Below, one piece after another: positions 19,201 to 27,084 of a stretch of DNA of 64,000 nucleotides (positions are counted from its first letter, which is position 1; each line of letters begins with the position of its first letter). Location of the stretch: NCBI RefSeq assembly GCF_900452415.1, contig NZ_UGNX01000001.1, forward strand, positions 2,728,001 through 2,792,000. The letters run 5' to 3'. This stretch comes from Legionella cincinnatiensis (GTDB lineage Bacteria; Pseudomonadota; Gammaproteobacteria; Legionellales; Legionellaceae). The notes under the pieces were generated by a model. It was not told where the DNA came from and made no database searches. It saw only the letters and a program-made list of their open reading frames with translations. The translations under genes were made by a program, and so were the position numbers.

Positions 19201-20670
19201 CTTGGAGTATTAACATTTTTGAGGGATCCTCTTCTTTTTCCACGTGTCTTATCCCTATTTGCAAAAAAATACGGCTTAGAAAAATTATTAACAGAGGCAT
19301 TAAAACACAAAGAATGGGTGGTAGTAGCTCATCTCATTGAAAAGCAACCATTAGATGATTTGAATACCACTTTACAGCAACTTATCCAAGAACATAAGCA
19401 AGAAATTGTAAGAGCCTATCTGGACAATCTCGAATCTCATTATGATAAAATGGATGTTCGTCCCCAATTGTTTAAGCTCTTCAATAACATCAACGCTCTT
19501 GCGCAATTGGCCATTCCTTATCAGGAAACCATTCAAAAAACTCTAGAACGAATTGAACTAAGTATGCTCCATCATCAACTGGATTTAAACAATCAAATCT
19601 ATCGTTATACATTCAGTCACTTACCCTTTAAAAGAGCGCTTGAAGAGATAAGTAACATTTTTGTGGAATGTCAAAAAATCATTATTGAGAAGCAGATCGA
19701 TTTGGAGCAATCGATTGAAAATCCAGAAATAGTGAATGCTTTGGCACAACTAAAAACCATCATGTCAGGCCATGATGTAACACCTGATTACTTAAGTGAC
19801 GAACATACCGATCTCTTAGAGAAATTAATTGAAAATCCTAGGTTTAAAGAAATTTGCCAATTAGAATTAAAACTTTACTTCTTACTCAAAAACATTCAAA
19901 AACCATTTTCAGAACAAAGCCAAACAAATCAGGAAGAATTCAATACAATAATTAAATCACTTCATGAATGTTTGGTCCAAAAAAAATTACCTATTAGTTT
20001 TGTGGTCCCTGAAATTCAAACTCATTTAAAAACGTATCAACTCAAAATTCATCCGCCAAAACCAGTCCAAGAAAAAGAAAGACTTCCAACTTTGAAACAA
20101 ACCACGAACTCTAGCTTAAATAGTCAAAAAGCAAAATGCATTCAATCCTTAAATCACTATCTAAAACATCGTGATCACACTTTAAGTTACTTTTCTTATT
20201 TCTTTGATTATTATCGCGGAAAAACTCGTGCCCAACATTACAAAAATTTAATTAAATCGGCACAAAGCGAACGAGAACTATACCTTATCGAATATGCCAT
20301 TTTAGTTAATAATAATGGCACACAATTAAAAAAAGACATGCTTGCAACACTTAACTATAAAGATTCCACAGCAGCAAAAGATTCACTCAAAGCAATTATT
20401 CGTAAATCTTATTCAAAGTATGAATTAAAACAATTAGATAAAGTAATTGAATCCATCAATCAAAAAATTAATGTAAATGATCGATCTGCTACTACCTACT
20501 TATTTCACGATGAATTAGCCTATTTAAAAAAAATAAATAATGCTCAAACAAGCTCAAAAAAACATTCCTTTTTCCAACCGAAAAAGCTAGAAAAAATTGG
20601 ATTTTGGCAGTGGATTGCAAGCTGGTTTGATAATACAAATGTTTCTGAGAAAAACCCTAGGCCCAAATAA
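16288..20670 (+). CDS. 1460-residue protein with YopT/C58-like cysteine-protease N-terminus and helical solenoid (effector candidate)
   Basis: Residues 1 to about 200 resemble a papain-like C58 domain: GVCAGLAALYVKYAL with the putative nucleophile C31, then NHAIALTF with H145, then VVYDPNY with D160. In YopT-type proteases the order is the same (G-x-C-x-GL, HA, DPN). From about 210 on, the chain is almost all helical, with repeating ankyrin-like or TPR-like units (for example AFAALAGDINTLNYLFKK), built as a long solenoid of over 1000 residues. There is no signal peptide. The C-terminus is basic and polar (ASWFDNTNVSEKNPRPK). The large size, eukaryote-like architecture and location suggest a Dot/Icm effector. 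Ribosome-binding site AGAAAGAAATC is weak. The protease call is motif-based; the repeat class is uncertain. Confidence 0.72.
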   Translation: MSSQGKIINAVNLCLKQKPNIDFELNQKGVCAGLAALYVKYALEKKAAQFFSLLDQLASLPSNYRLGSNHAIDNFIIQIDKAFRPSEYCGYEIHQGDLEKTLDIQNKPLSNELNLGLITDESCWKELIKKISRNDRSYFITSKNHAIALTFRNGKYVVYDPNYSKKIKEFDSIDELIKEIKDCFEYTEHTFGLAIRSFAHPNDAKESYPTYEELHQIAFAHQTHTNSSAFAALAGDINTLNYLFKKDKIDLDSLAKEYLRPEFNDLLLQQPKSSRIKNALLRGIMVTLYTGTHNETEKLIHHYLKTYTTLEEQNELKEVVQKQLSEPLPDLMKKKANYSSLLRVLDQFNLPPHPEYQTNYNHLQLLTFIHQESNFQISHLFLSKLSPEQLIKQIQHAAIANQHHVLSLLFTHLTNTQIDPTTFPSIFNKEVINKIDATTLSKLLSRGFMVNTKEPDLLFLCIQRKDKSIFETYARAWSEQTNHPEIWKQIDKHEYSSIDLRTSIGSASLLNALIFLRKNEHIKNAWRKDIPAEIIKSGLTIAILNDNQEMCLFLQEKLKDPLEIDTLEFLYKKGLEENNLAILSILTQLNFNVLRMTQDIRALLMLCYDYDDYSVIEHCFEQASPKIRKLILEYSLMWNLTPIIKIYIQKEPQLFNEYLNEAMQTPSKLAKLNRTITLLPPDTLSLKCDEQTQKNQIKEWCKKKLFHLAETLCIKITWKKEELNEFMDELIHDKNENGIILLLKIYPQLKEKPELTVLLARNNLLKPLDFLLARGHIINPDLIEQIFTAALMQNHKNLVARFLNQGLITPATNLTQSLKKLLQEAIEKDSDAIEPFIHSKSDFALDYKELFLFSCAQKKEKIANQLLAQEFILTDTERQFAIQQLFGEQPASELFERVYAHGYGRLYQLLLKTNIKNPRASLLSSIKNPEQDPAFQQTELYLNPLKRAIKEKNEPVFNSLFTQSELPADPDLGVLTFLRDPLLFPRVLSLFAKKYGLEKLLTEALKHKEWVVVAHLIEKQPLDDLNTTLQQLIQEHKQEIVRAYLDNLESHYDKMDVRPQLFKLFNNINALAQLAIPYQETIQKTLERIELSMLHHQLDLNNQIYRYTFSHLPFKRALEEISNIFVECQKIIIEKQIDLEQSIENPEIVNALAQLKTIMSGHDVTPDYLSDEHTDLLEKLIENPRFKEICQLELKLYFLLKNIQKPFSEQSQTNQEEFNTIIKSLHECLVQKKLPISFVVPEIQTHLKTYQLKIHPPKPVQEKERLPTLKQTTNSSLNSQKAKCIQSLNHYLKHRDHTLSYFSYFFDYYRGKTRAQHYKNLIKSAQSERELYLIEYAILVNNNGTQLKKDMLATLNYKDSTAAKDSLKAIIRKSYSKYELKQLDKVIESINQKINVNDRSATTYLFHDELAYLKKINNAQTSSKKHSFFQPKKLEKIGFWQWIASWFDNTNVSEKNPRPK

Positions 20671-20895
20671 TATTGGGGGGAAGGTAAAAATATTAAACCG
20701 CGCAATTGTTTATTTTATAAAAAATTGGCTCAATATAAGGATTAACCGTATCAAAAAAATTTTTTATTTGATGTTCATGAATTATAATCAAAAGGCATTC
20801 CATTATTTCATTAGTGTTTAAGAATTTCTTAATTTTAATTTTTTAACATAGTGATTTAATGTTATTCTGACAATGGAATTTATTGGAGGAAAAGT

Positions 20896-21120
20896 ATGAA
20901 AAAAGTTGATGAAATTGATACCCCTGTGAGTACAGAAACCAAAAAAGAAAAAGGTCGTTATGAGGGCTATATTAAAGAAATGAAAACTTTCGAAAACCGC
21001 CTCGCCTTTTTTAATCAAATTTTGGATAAAGCGCTTAAAAATCCTAATGATAAAAATTTAAAAGAACTGCAAGAGTGCACAGAGAATCTACCGTTCTCAC
21101 ATCAATCTCCAAAAGTGTAG
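20896..21120 (+). CDS. Small charged protein of unknown function
   Basis: A 74-residue hydrophilic protein preceded by a strong ribosome-binding site (TTGGAGGAAAAGT-ATG). It is predicted helical (RYEGYIKEMKTFENRLAFFNQILDKALKN) and has no membrane segment. It lies between two effector candidates on the same strand. Family not recognised. Confidence 0.6.
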   Translation: MKKVDEIDTPVSTETKKEKGRYEGYIKEMKTFENRLAFFNQILDKALKNPNDKNLKELQECTENLPFSHQSPKV

Positions 21121-21365
21121 TCTCACCAAAGTACTTACTATTCTGAGGATTAAATGACTATCCTCAGAATCAATAAAAACCAGATCTGTCTTCATAACAA
21201 ATTATTAAATTGCAGTATATTGACGCTACCCACTCCGAGCTTACAAATATTCCACAATAGAATACCCCCTTCCTAACATTCATACCTAGATAACCGACTG
21301 TTAATTATCACGTGGTTAAAATAAACCATATGAACGATATTTTTACATCATATGGGAGACCTACT

Positions 21366-22793
21366 ATGAGAGCCAGAATAATGTATCAGGCAATAGCAGC
21401 CACGAGAAGAATGACATCAATGAGTAGAATAGCATCTATGACACCCCCCCCTTTTACATCTCCTCCACCGGTTATAAATTCAAATGTCATGTTTTCTACA
21501 CCTACTCGTGCTTTTTCCACATCGATTCATTCTTCCAACATCCAAAATATAATAAAAGAATATATTGATAATGATAAAGAATTATCAGAGACAGAAAAAT
21601 CACAACTGGTGAATTCAGTATCACTGGAAGTTATGGATCTCATTACAAACGCCCCACAAAATTTTAGAATAAATAAAAACTTACAAGAATACTACGATAG
21701 TATTGACGTCCACGTCTCAAATAATCCAAATCCGAAAATTCAGGAAGCAGAAGTAAATCCTACAGGCAATATGCCCCAAGGAGGAAATGAAGCTAAAGAG
21801 AATGTTAAAGATGAGACCACTCAAAAAACGAAGGACTCATCTGCTAAAAATATTATGTCAGCAAAAGAATTACAAGATAAAGTATTCAGGGAAGCCAAAG
21901 AACACGTACAAGACAATCGGGGACTGTTATTTGCTTTTAATCTTGTCGAAAATACTCTAAAAAAAGCCTCAGCGCCTTTGTTTGATGGTTTGTATACTGC
22001 ATTTGCAGATAAAGATGGAATACCTGAGCATAAATCAAAATCCGTCTTAAATGTAGCCAAGTGGATTGTATTAGCCATTCTAATATATTCCCTTCATGAG
22101 TATTACAACAAGAAATACGATGAAATTGAAAAAATGGATAAAAGCGTTATTGCAAGATATTCAGATGTAGAAGACCTTTATGACAAAGCTGTTTTAATTG
22201 CTCAGGAATGTGTTCGCCAAATGAACTCAATAAATGAATTAGAAAAAGATATAGATCTAAATCAAGAACTCTTAAATCTATTGGAAAATTGCGCTAACTC
22301 AGAAAATGATCCTCATGGTTATTTAACCAGGTTTAAAACTTTTTTCCAGGCCCATCTTGATAGCTTTCTCCATGATAAATCCATAGAAACATCCAAGCTG
22401 GACCATAAAATTCAACGAGAACTCAGATCCCGAGAAGAACAAAATCCATTAGCGTCCAAACTATTGGAAAGAACAACAGGATTTCAAGGCACAAAAAATG
22501 CCTTAGAAGATAAAATCAAGGAATTAGATAGGGAAGTAGTACATAAAAAAGAAGGTATACGTATAAAAGAAGAACAAATAAGTTTGAAAAAAGAGCAGAT
22601 TAAAGAAATATCTGAAAAAACGGAAAAAGATGAAGTGAAAATAATGAGAAATCCGTTAGTCAGGCTTGGAATTTTTACACCTCAATTTCCAGCGAGCAAA
22701 AATAATTGCTTATCATGTAAAGAAGAATTAATAAAGATTAAAAAAGAAGATGAAGAGGACGATGATGACACTCTCAGGATGTCCGTTGATTAA
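21366..22793 (+). CDS. Coiled-coil membrane protein with a mitochondrial-presequence-like N-terminus (effector candidate)
   Basis: I choose the ATG at 21366 (475 residues): GGGAG lies 7 nt before it. Upstream in-frame starts at 21312 (GTG) and 21330 (ATG) lack such a site. The first 63 residues contain six arginines and no Asp, Glu or Lys, with hydroxylated and hydrophobic residues between (MRARIMYQAIAATRRMTSMS). Then comes TRAFSTSIHSS, which resembles an R-x-F-S mitochondrial processing site. One membrane segment follows (about 229-246, KWIVLAILIYSLHEYYNKK). The C-terminal half is coiled coil. The tail KKEDEEDDDDTLRMSVD is an acidic block close to the C-terminus, like a Dot/Icm E-block. Function unknown. 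Confidence 0.68.
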   Translation: MRARIMYQAIAATRRMTSMSRIASMTPPPFTSPPPVINSNVMFSTPTRAFSTSIHSSNIQNIIKEYIDNDKELSETEKSQLVNSVSLEVMDLITNAPQNFRINKNLQEYYDSIDVHVSNNPNPKIQEAEVNPTGNMPQGGNEAKENVKDETTQKTKDSSAKNIMSAKELQDKVFREAKEHVQDNRGLLFAFNLVENTLKKASAPLFDGLYTAFADKDGIPEHKSKSVLNVAKWIVLAILIYSLHEYYNKKYDEIEKMDKSVIARYSDVEDLYDKAVLIAQECVRQMNSINELEKDIDLNQELLNLLENCANSENDPHGYLTRFKTFFQAHLDSFLHDKSIETSKLDHKIQRELRSREEQNPLASKLLERTTGFQGTKNALEDKIKELDREVVHKKEGIRIKEEQISLKKEQIKEISEKTEKDEVKIMRNPLVRLGIFTPQFPASKNNCLSCKEELIKIKKEDEEDDDDTLRMSVD

Positions 22794-23141
22794 AATGTAA
22801 CAGGTCGCTCCCTTTCAAGCTTCCTCTTAGTCAAGTTAAAACTTTTGGAGGTAAAATTGGGGCTTAAGTACACATTGGAAAAAATGACTCTCAAAAAGCA
22901 GCATAGATGGGTATGGCTACGTACACAAGAGAGTCATTTTCATTCACGAGAAGAATTTTCGGTAAGGGGTTATGATTCCGTCTATCAAGGAACACCTGTG
23001 AATTAGCGTCTTACAAAATTTCTCATGTCATCATGAAATGATTCATCGATTCATAAGAACTGTATTAGTCCAGAACTTTTAGTTTATGAGTAAAATAAGA
23101 ACAACTAAAGAGTTTACTCCTCATTTGAGGAGTAGCTCCTG
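22794..23141. other. Intergenic region with a 12-bp inverted repeat
   Basis: The region lies between convergent genes. AAAATGACTCTC at 22881-22892 is repeated inverted at 22929-22940 (GAGAGTCATTTT) with a 36-bp loop. This could act as a weak bidirectional stop. A 40-codon frame starting at 22884 has no recognisable content and no good ribosome-binding site, so I do not call it. Confidence 0.5.
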
Positions 23142-24044
23142 TTACTGATCTTTCTCTATATGCTGGTGAATATAAGGAAGCGCCTCTTTCAATAATTGCC
23201 CTACATGCTGTATTACTCTGGAGTTAGCGCGATTTTGATGACAGTACCAACATAAGTTTATTTTTTCAGAAAAACCTTTTATTTCTAATCTTATCAATTC
23301 CTCATCATAATATTGTTTGGGTAATACACTCCATCCTAATCCTCTTTTTATTAATTTTTTTATTGCAAGCAAAGAAAATAATTCATGTTTCACCAGAAGC
23401 GATAACTGCTCTTTGAAAAAAAGCTTTTCTAAATTATCTCGAATAGAAAACCCTCTTTCAGTTAGGATGCATGTATATTGAGCAAGCTTTTTTAAATCAA
23501 TTTCTTTTTCATTTGCTAATTCATGTTTGGAAGACACAACCACATAAACATCCTCTTCATCAAGTTGGTTACATACAATTGAACTATTAAGGACTAGATC
23601 TTGAGTGGTTAATGCCAAATCAATTAAACCATTTTGTAATGCAGGAATAAGCTCTTGCTTTCCCATCTGCTTGATATGAAAATTGGGAAAATTACTCTGA
23701 CTTTCATTTAAATAATCAATAAATAAAGGCAAAAATTGATACGTTGGAAAAACTGATGTGCCGAGAATAATGGGCACTTCTGTAAGCTCAGGGTTTTTTA
23801 AATTAGCAGCAGCATCACAGAATGTATGAAGAAGTAATCGAGCATATGGAATGAGTAACTGCCCCTCCATGGTTGGAAAAATCATACTTCCTCTGGTTTC
23901 AAATAATTTAACTTTAAATTCATTTTCCAAGTTACTAACACGCTTGCTTACAGCCGATTGAGTAACAAACAAACGCTTTGCTGCAAGTGAGTAAGAGCGA
24001 TATTCATAAACCATTAAAAATGATTTTAATTCGTTAGTATTCAT
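23142..24044 (-). CDS. LysR-family transcriptional regulator
   Basis: A LysR regulator of typical length. The N-terminal winged helix-turn-helix is clear (SYSLAAKRLFVTQSAVSKRVSNLE), followed by the periplasmic-binding-like effector domain (VPIILGTSVFPTYQFLPLF and later ARGLGWSVLP-like KRGLGWSVLPKQYY). I choose ATG 24044 (300 residues), since LysR proteins begin with M-x-x-x-x-L-x-x-F; the GTG at 24071 would add nine residues. It is divergent from the SAHH-like gene at 24127, the usual position of a LysR target, so it probably controls that gene and perhaps the transporter after it. Confidence 0.9.
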   Translation of the reverse strand: MNTNELKSFLMVYEYRSYSLAAKRLFVTQSAVSKRVSNLENEFKVKLFETRGSMIFPTMEGQLLIPYARLLLHTFCDAAANLKNPELTEVPIILGTSVFPTYQFLPLFIDYLNESQSNFPNFHIKQMGKQELIPALQNGLIDLALTTQDLVLNSSIVCNQLDEEDVYVVVSSKHELANEKEIDLKKLAQYTCILTERGFSIRDNLEKLFFKEQLSLLVKHELFSLLAIKKLIKRGLGWSVLPKQYYDEELIRLEIKGFSEKINLCWYCHQNRANSRVIQHVGQLLKEALPYIHQHIEKDQ

Positions 24045-24126
24045 AATATTAGCTTCAAAAGTATGATTCACCTACATAATATTTTTTATTTTAGCACTAA
24101 TCATCTAGGTCCGATATGGAGAAGCT

Positions 24127-25254
24127 ATGCTAAAATCAAATTTTAAATTTTATCTTTTTCTAATAAACGCAATGCAAAATGTCCTAATAAAATTTTTTCA
24201 AACCTATTCTAAGACTGAAGCTCCTTTTATGCATCAGCAACTTACCGAATGGAGTGCCACCCGTCCTTTAGCAGGATTACGCATACTTCATCATGTCCCT
24301 GTAGTGGTTAATACCTTATTAAAAATTGCCTGTTTACTTGAAGCAGGAGCTGATGTCACCGTCACAAATCCTAGTGATTTTTGCCATGCTCATCCACAAG
24401 CTGTAGCCTCTTTAAAAGAAGCCAATATTTCTTATGTTGAAACACCTCTATCTCTTGTTGGAGAGAAGTTTGATCTTTATTTTGATTGTGGCGCCCAACT
24501 CTATCAATTTTTAGGTTCTCCCAAAATAGGAGCAATTGAATTAACAGGTTCAGGAGATTATTTTTATCGACATCACGATCTTGATTTCCCAGTGATTAGC
24601 ATTGATCGCACTTTAACAAAACAACTGGAAACGGTTTTAGGTTGTGCCGAAAGTACCCATATGGCACTCACAAAACTAACAGAAATCATCCCTAGTGAAA
24701 CCTCATGGATTATTTTTGGTTTTGGCAAAATTGGTCGCGGAGTGGCTTATTTTTGTAATCAAAATAAAATTCCAGTTGTTGTTGTCGACATCTGTGAAAA
24801 ACAAAGAGGTTTAGCCAAAAATCTGGGTATAAAAGCCATCAATCCTAAAAATTTTAATGACCTAGAGTGCGCGTTAATTGAAGCAAATGTTGTTATTACC
24901 GCAACCGGTAAAAAAGCTATTTTGAATGATTATCCTCATTCGTGGTTTAGCGGCAAAATCCTAGCTAATTTAGGTGTTTATGACGAATTTGGCCCTCATT
25001 TTAGTGAGGATGAAGTACTAAATCATAAAATGCCAGTCAATTTTGTTCTTGAAGATCCCACCCCAATGAAATATATAGATCCAGAGTTTTATATTCATAA
25101 TCTTGCTTCATTAATGCTACTTAAAGAAAAACTCGTAAATGGTGTCTATGGAATACCCGATGAGATGGATCAAAGTATTATTCAGCGTTGGTGCACTTAT
25201 CATGCATTTCCCTTAGATCAAATCAAATTATGGTTTTATGATCCTAATCGGTGA
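24127..25254 (+). CDS. S-adenosylhomocysteine-hydrolase-like NAD-binding protein
   Basis: A 375-residue protein with a Rossmann domain (IIFGFGKIGRGVAYF, GxGxxGxG) and flanking elements of the adenosylhomocysteinase superfamily: GLRILHHVPVVVNTLL, LEAGADVTVTNPS, LTKQLETVLGCAES (compare VTKSKFDNLYGCRES) and NLGVYDEFG. It is shorter than SAHH (about 430-470). The family lysine in 'TK' is kept but the catalytic Asp-Asn pair that follows in SAHH is not. So it may act on another substrate or not as a hydrolase. Start ATG is supported by TGGAGAAGCT. It is divergent from a LysR gene and followed by an MFS transporter. Confidence 0.7.
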   Translation: MLKSNFKFYLFLINAMQNVLIKFFQTYSKTEAPFMHQQLTEWSATRPLAGLRILHHVPVVVNTLLKIACLLEAGADVTVTNPSDFCHAHPQAVASLKEANISYVETPLSLVGEKFDLYFDCGAQLYQFLGSPKIGAIELTGSGDYFYRHHDLDFPVISIDRTLTKQLETVLGCAESTHMALTKLTEIIPSETSWIIFGFGKIGRGVAYFCNQNKIPVVVVDICEKQRGLAKNLGIKAINPKNFNDLECALIEANVVITATGKKAILNDYPHSWFSGKILANLGVYDEFGPHFSEDEVLNHKMPVNFVLEDPTPMKYIDPEFYIHNLASLMLLKEKLVNGVYGIPDEMDQSIIQRWCTYHAFPLDQIKLWFYDPNR

Positions 25255-25430
25255 TCAAAAGACTTAGTGATTTATTAAGATTTATTGATCATTCATACCC
25301 ATTACCACAGACTTTAATCTAGGTTACATCGAAAGAATAGAGCCCTATTAAAAGTCTTTATCATTTAAAATAAATTTACACATTGTCCATCATACTATAT
25401 ATTTGCGTCATTTCTGGTAAAATCAAATCA

Positions 25431-26660
25431 ATGAACTCATCGTCCGCAACACCAACACATAGTACTTCAAGAACCATAATTTGGCTGATCAGCGTATTTT
25501 TTTTACTATTTCAATTTTTTTTACAATTATCATCAGGAATCGTTATTGGCGCAATAATGCATGAGAAAAAACTCACTGCATTAACTGCCGGTCTGTTGAG
25601 TAGTGCTTTTTATTATGTATATACTACCATGCAAATCCCTGTTGGCCTTCTTTTTGACCGTTACAACACTCGTATTCTATTATCACTAAACGCGCTACTT
25701 TGTGCTTTAGGTTGCTTTCTATTTTCTACAGGACATAACTTATTTATATTATTTTTAGGCCGCTTAATTATTGGTGGAGGTTCAGCTTTTGCATTTGTTG
25801 GAGTAACTCGCGTTTTACGGCAACATTATCCATTAAATCAATATGCTTTTATGATTGGACTGTCTGAAACCTTAGGTTTTACCGTTACTGTATTTGGTAT
25901 GATTGGAATGGGAACGCTTATAAACCACATTAGCTGGCAAAACTTTATTGCTGGCGCAGGAGTTATAGGACTGTTAATTTCTGCCCTATGCTGGATATAT
26001 ATTCCTAATAATAAACCTATCATCAATAATCGCGCTCAATACAAAGTACATCTTTTATCAATGTTAAAAAACAAGCTTGTCTGGATAAATGGATTATTTG
26101 TTGGTTTAGAGTTTTCTGTTATTACTGTTTTTGCTGCGATGTGGGCTGTGCCTTTTCTCCAATTAAAATTGGAGGAATGTACTCTAAAAACAGCAAGTAT
26201 TCTGACTTCTATGGTTTTGCTAGGTGCAGGCTTAAGTTGCCCGATTTATGGTTGGCTCTCCATGTATTTACCTAAACGCAAACCATTAATCCATATTTCA
26301 TGTTTATCAACCGCTATTTTATTTCTTCTAATGCTGTATTTACCCATACATAGTGTATTCATCATGAGTATTTTGCTCTTTGTTATTGGGCTTTGCTGTG
26401 GCGCTTATATGCTTGCATTTACGATTGCAAATGAATTAGCACCTCCGGAATCACTCTCTGCATGCACAGGCTTTACCAATACTTTGGCAATGTTGAGCGC
26501 TCCTTTATTACAACCATTAATCGGTTATTTCTTGGATCATTTCAAGGGAAATACCAATTTTCATGCGCTCAATGATTATCAACTTGCTCTTTTAATTATT
26601 CCCGCAGCATTAATTTTAGCGAGTCTATTATCACAATGTCTTCCAGATAAATCATCTTAA
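25431..26660 (+). CDS. Major facilitator superfamily transporter
   Basis: A 409-residue protein with about 12 membrane helices. Loop 2-3 has the MFS motif A (GLLFDRYNTRILL, G-x-x-x-D-R-x-x-x-R). I choose ATG 25431 because the earlier TTG at 25383 would add 16 residues without support. It is similar in size and layout to the Legionella Pht/MFS group of amino-acid and nucleoside importers, but the substrate cannot be told. It lies 176 bp after the SAHH-like gene on the same strand and may share its LysR control. Confidence 0.88.
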   Translation: MNSSSATPTHSTSRTIIWLISVFFLLFQFFLQLSSGIVIGAIMHEKKLTALTAGLLSSAFYYVYTTMQIPVGLLFDRYNTRILLSLNALLCALGCFLFSTGHNLFILFLGRLIIGGGSAFAFVGVTRVLRQHYPLNQYAFMIGLSETLGFTVTVFGMIGMGTLINHISWQNFIAGAGVIGLLISALCWIYIPNNKPIINNRAQYKVHLLSMLKNKLVWINGLFVGLEFSVITVFAAMWAVPFLQLKLEECTLKTASILTSMVLLGAGLSCPIYGWLSMYLPKRKPLIHISCLSTAILFLLMLYLPIHSVFIMSILLFVIGLCCGAYMLAFTIANELAPPESLSACTGFTNTLAMLSAPLLQPLIGYFLDHFKGNTNFHALNDYQLALLIIPAALILASLLSQCLPDKSS

Positions 26661-26661
26661 A

Positions 26662-26861
26662 TTAACGTCAATTATGGATAAGAGATCGAGTTATTACTTC
26701 GACCCGTTCGGGCTGAGGAGGCGTTTACGCCGTCTCGAAGCCTTGGCAGGTACTTTCGAACCCGATGCCAAGGCTTCGAGACGGCGTAAACGCCTCCTCA
26801 GCCCGAACGGCTCGTGATAGAGACTCGTTATAATTATATCTTTATCCATAATTCACGTTAA
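26662..26861. mobile_element. MITE-like element, copy 2 (200 bp) with a perfect 45-bp palindrome arm
   Basis: The ends are inverted repeats (left TTAACGTCAATTATGGATAA; right, read inverted, TTAACGTGAATTATGGATAA). The interior has a perfect 45-bp inverted repeat: arms at 26704-26748 and 26766-26810, starting CCGTTCGGGCTGAGGAGGCG, with a 17-bp loop. It has no coding capacity. It follows the MFS gene stop by 1 bp and would form a very stable hairpin in its mRNA. The 49433 copy shares ends and interior. Confidence 0.85.
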
Positions 26862-26862
26862 A

Positions 26863-26890
26863 TTAACGTGAGTTTCGTATAAAAGCACGT
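26863..26890. mobile_element. Partial MITE end adjoining copy 2
   Basis: TTAACGTGAGTTTCGTATAA repeats the left terminal motif immediately after the right end of the complete element (junction CGTTAAATTAACG). It appears to be a remnant of a second, head-to-tail insertion. Confidence 0.55.
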
Positions 26891-26956
26891 GGTATACTAT
26901 GCACCGTTTTCAGGCTGAAGAGATGCCACACATAAGCGTAATAGCATCAACTTAAG

Positions 26957-26992
26957 GAGCCTTGGATTAGGCAAAGCCGTAATCCAGGCTAC
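26957..26992. repeat. Hairpin repeat (GGATTAGGCAAAGCC type)
   Basis: GCCTTGGATTA and TAATCCAGGC form an imperfect stem around GGCAAAGCC. It belongs to the same family as the longer inverted repeat at 4590-4670. Confidence 0.65.
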
Positions 26993-27084
26993 AGACTAAG
27001 GAGAGTCCGCGCTTTGTTTGGGATGCGCGTCTTCAATAAAGATATGCGTTAGCATCCTCTTGAACTGAGAGATCTCCACAAAAA

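Noticed and set aside
22884-23006. 40-codon frame between convergent genes
   Set aside because: It spans an inverted repeat and has no recognisable content or good ribosome-binding site.
26704-26810. The long palindrome as a CRISPR or phage attachment site
   Set aside because: There is one inverted pair only, with no direct repeats or spacers, no integrase and no tRNA nearby. It fits a MITE better.
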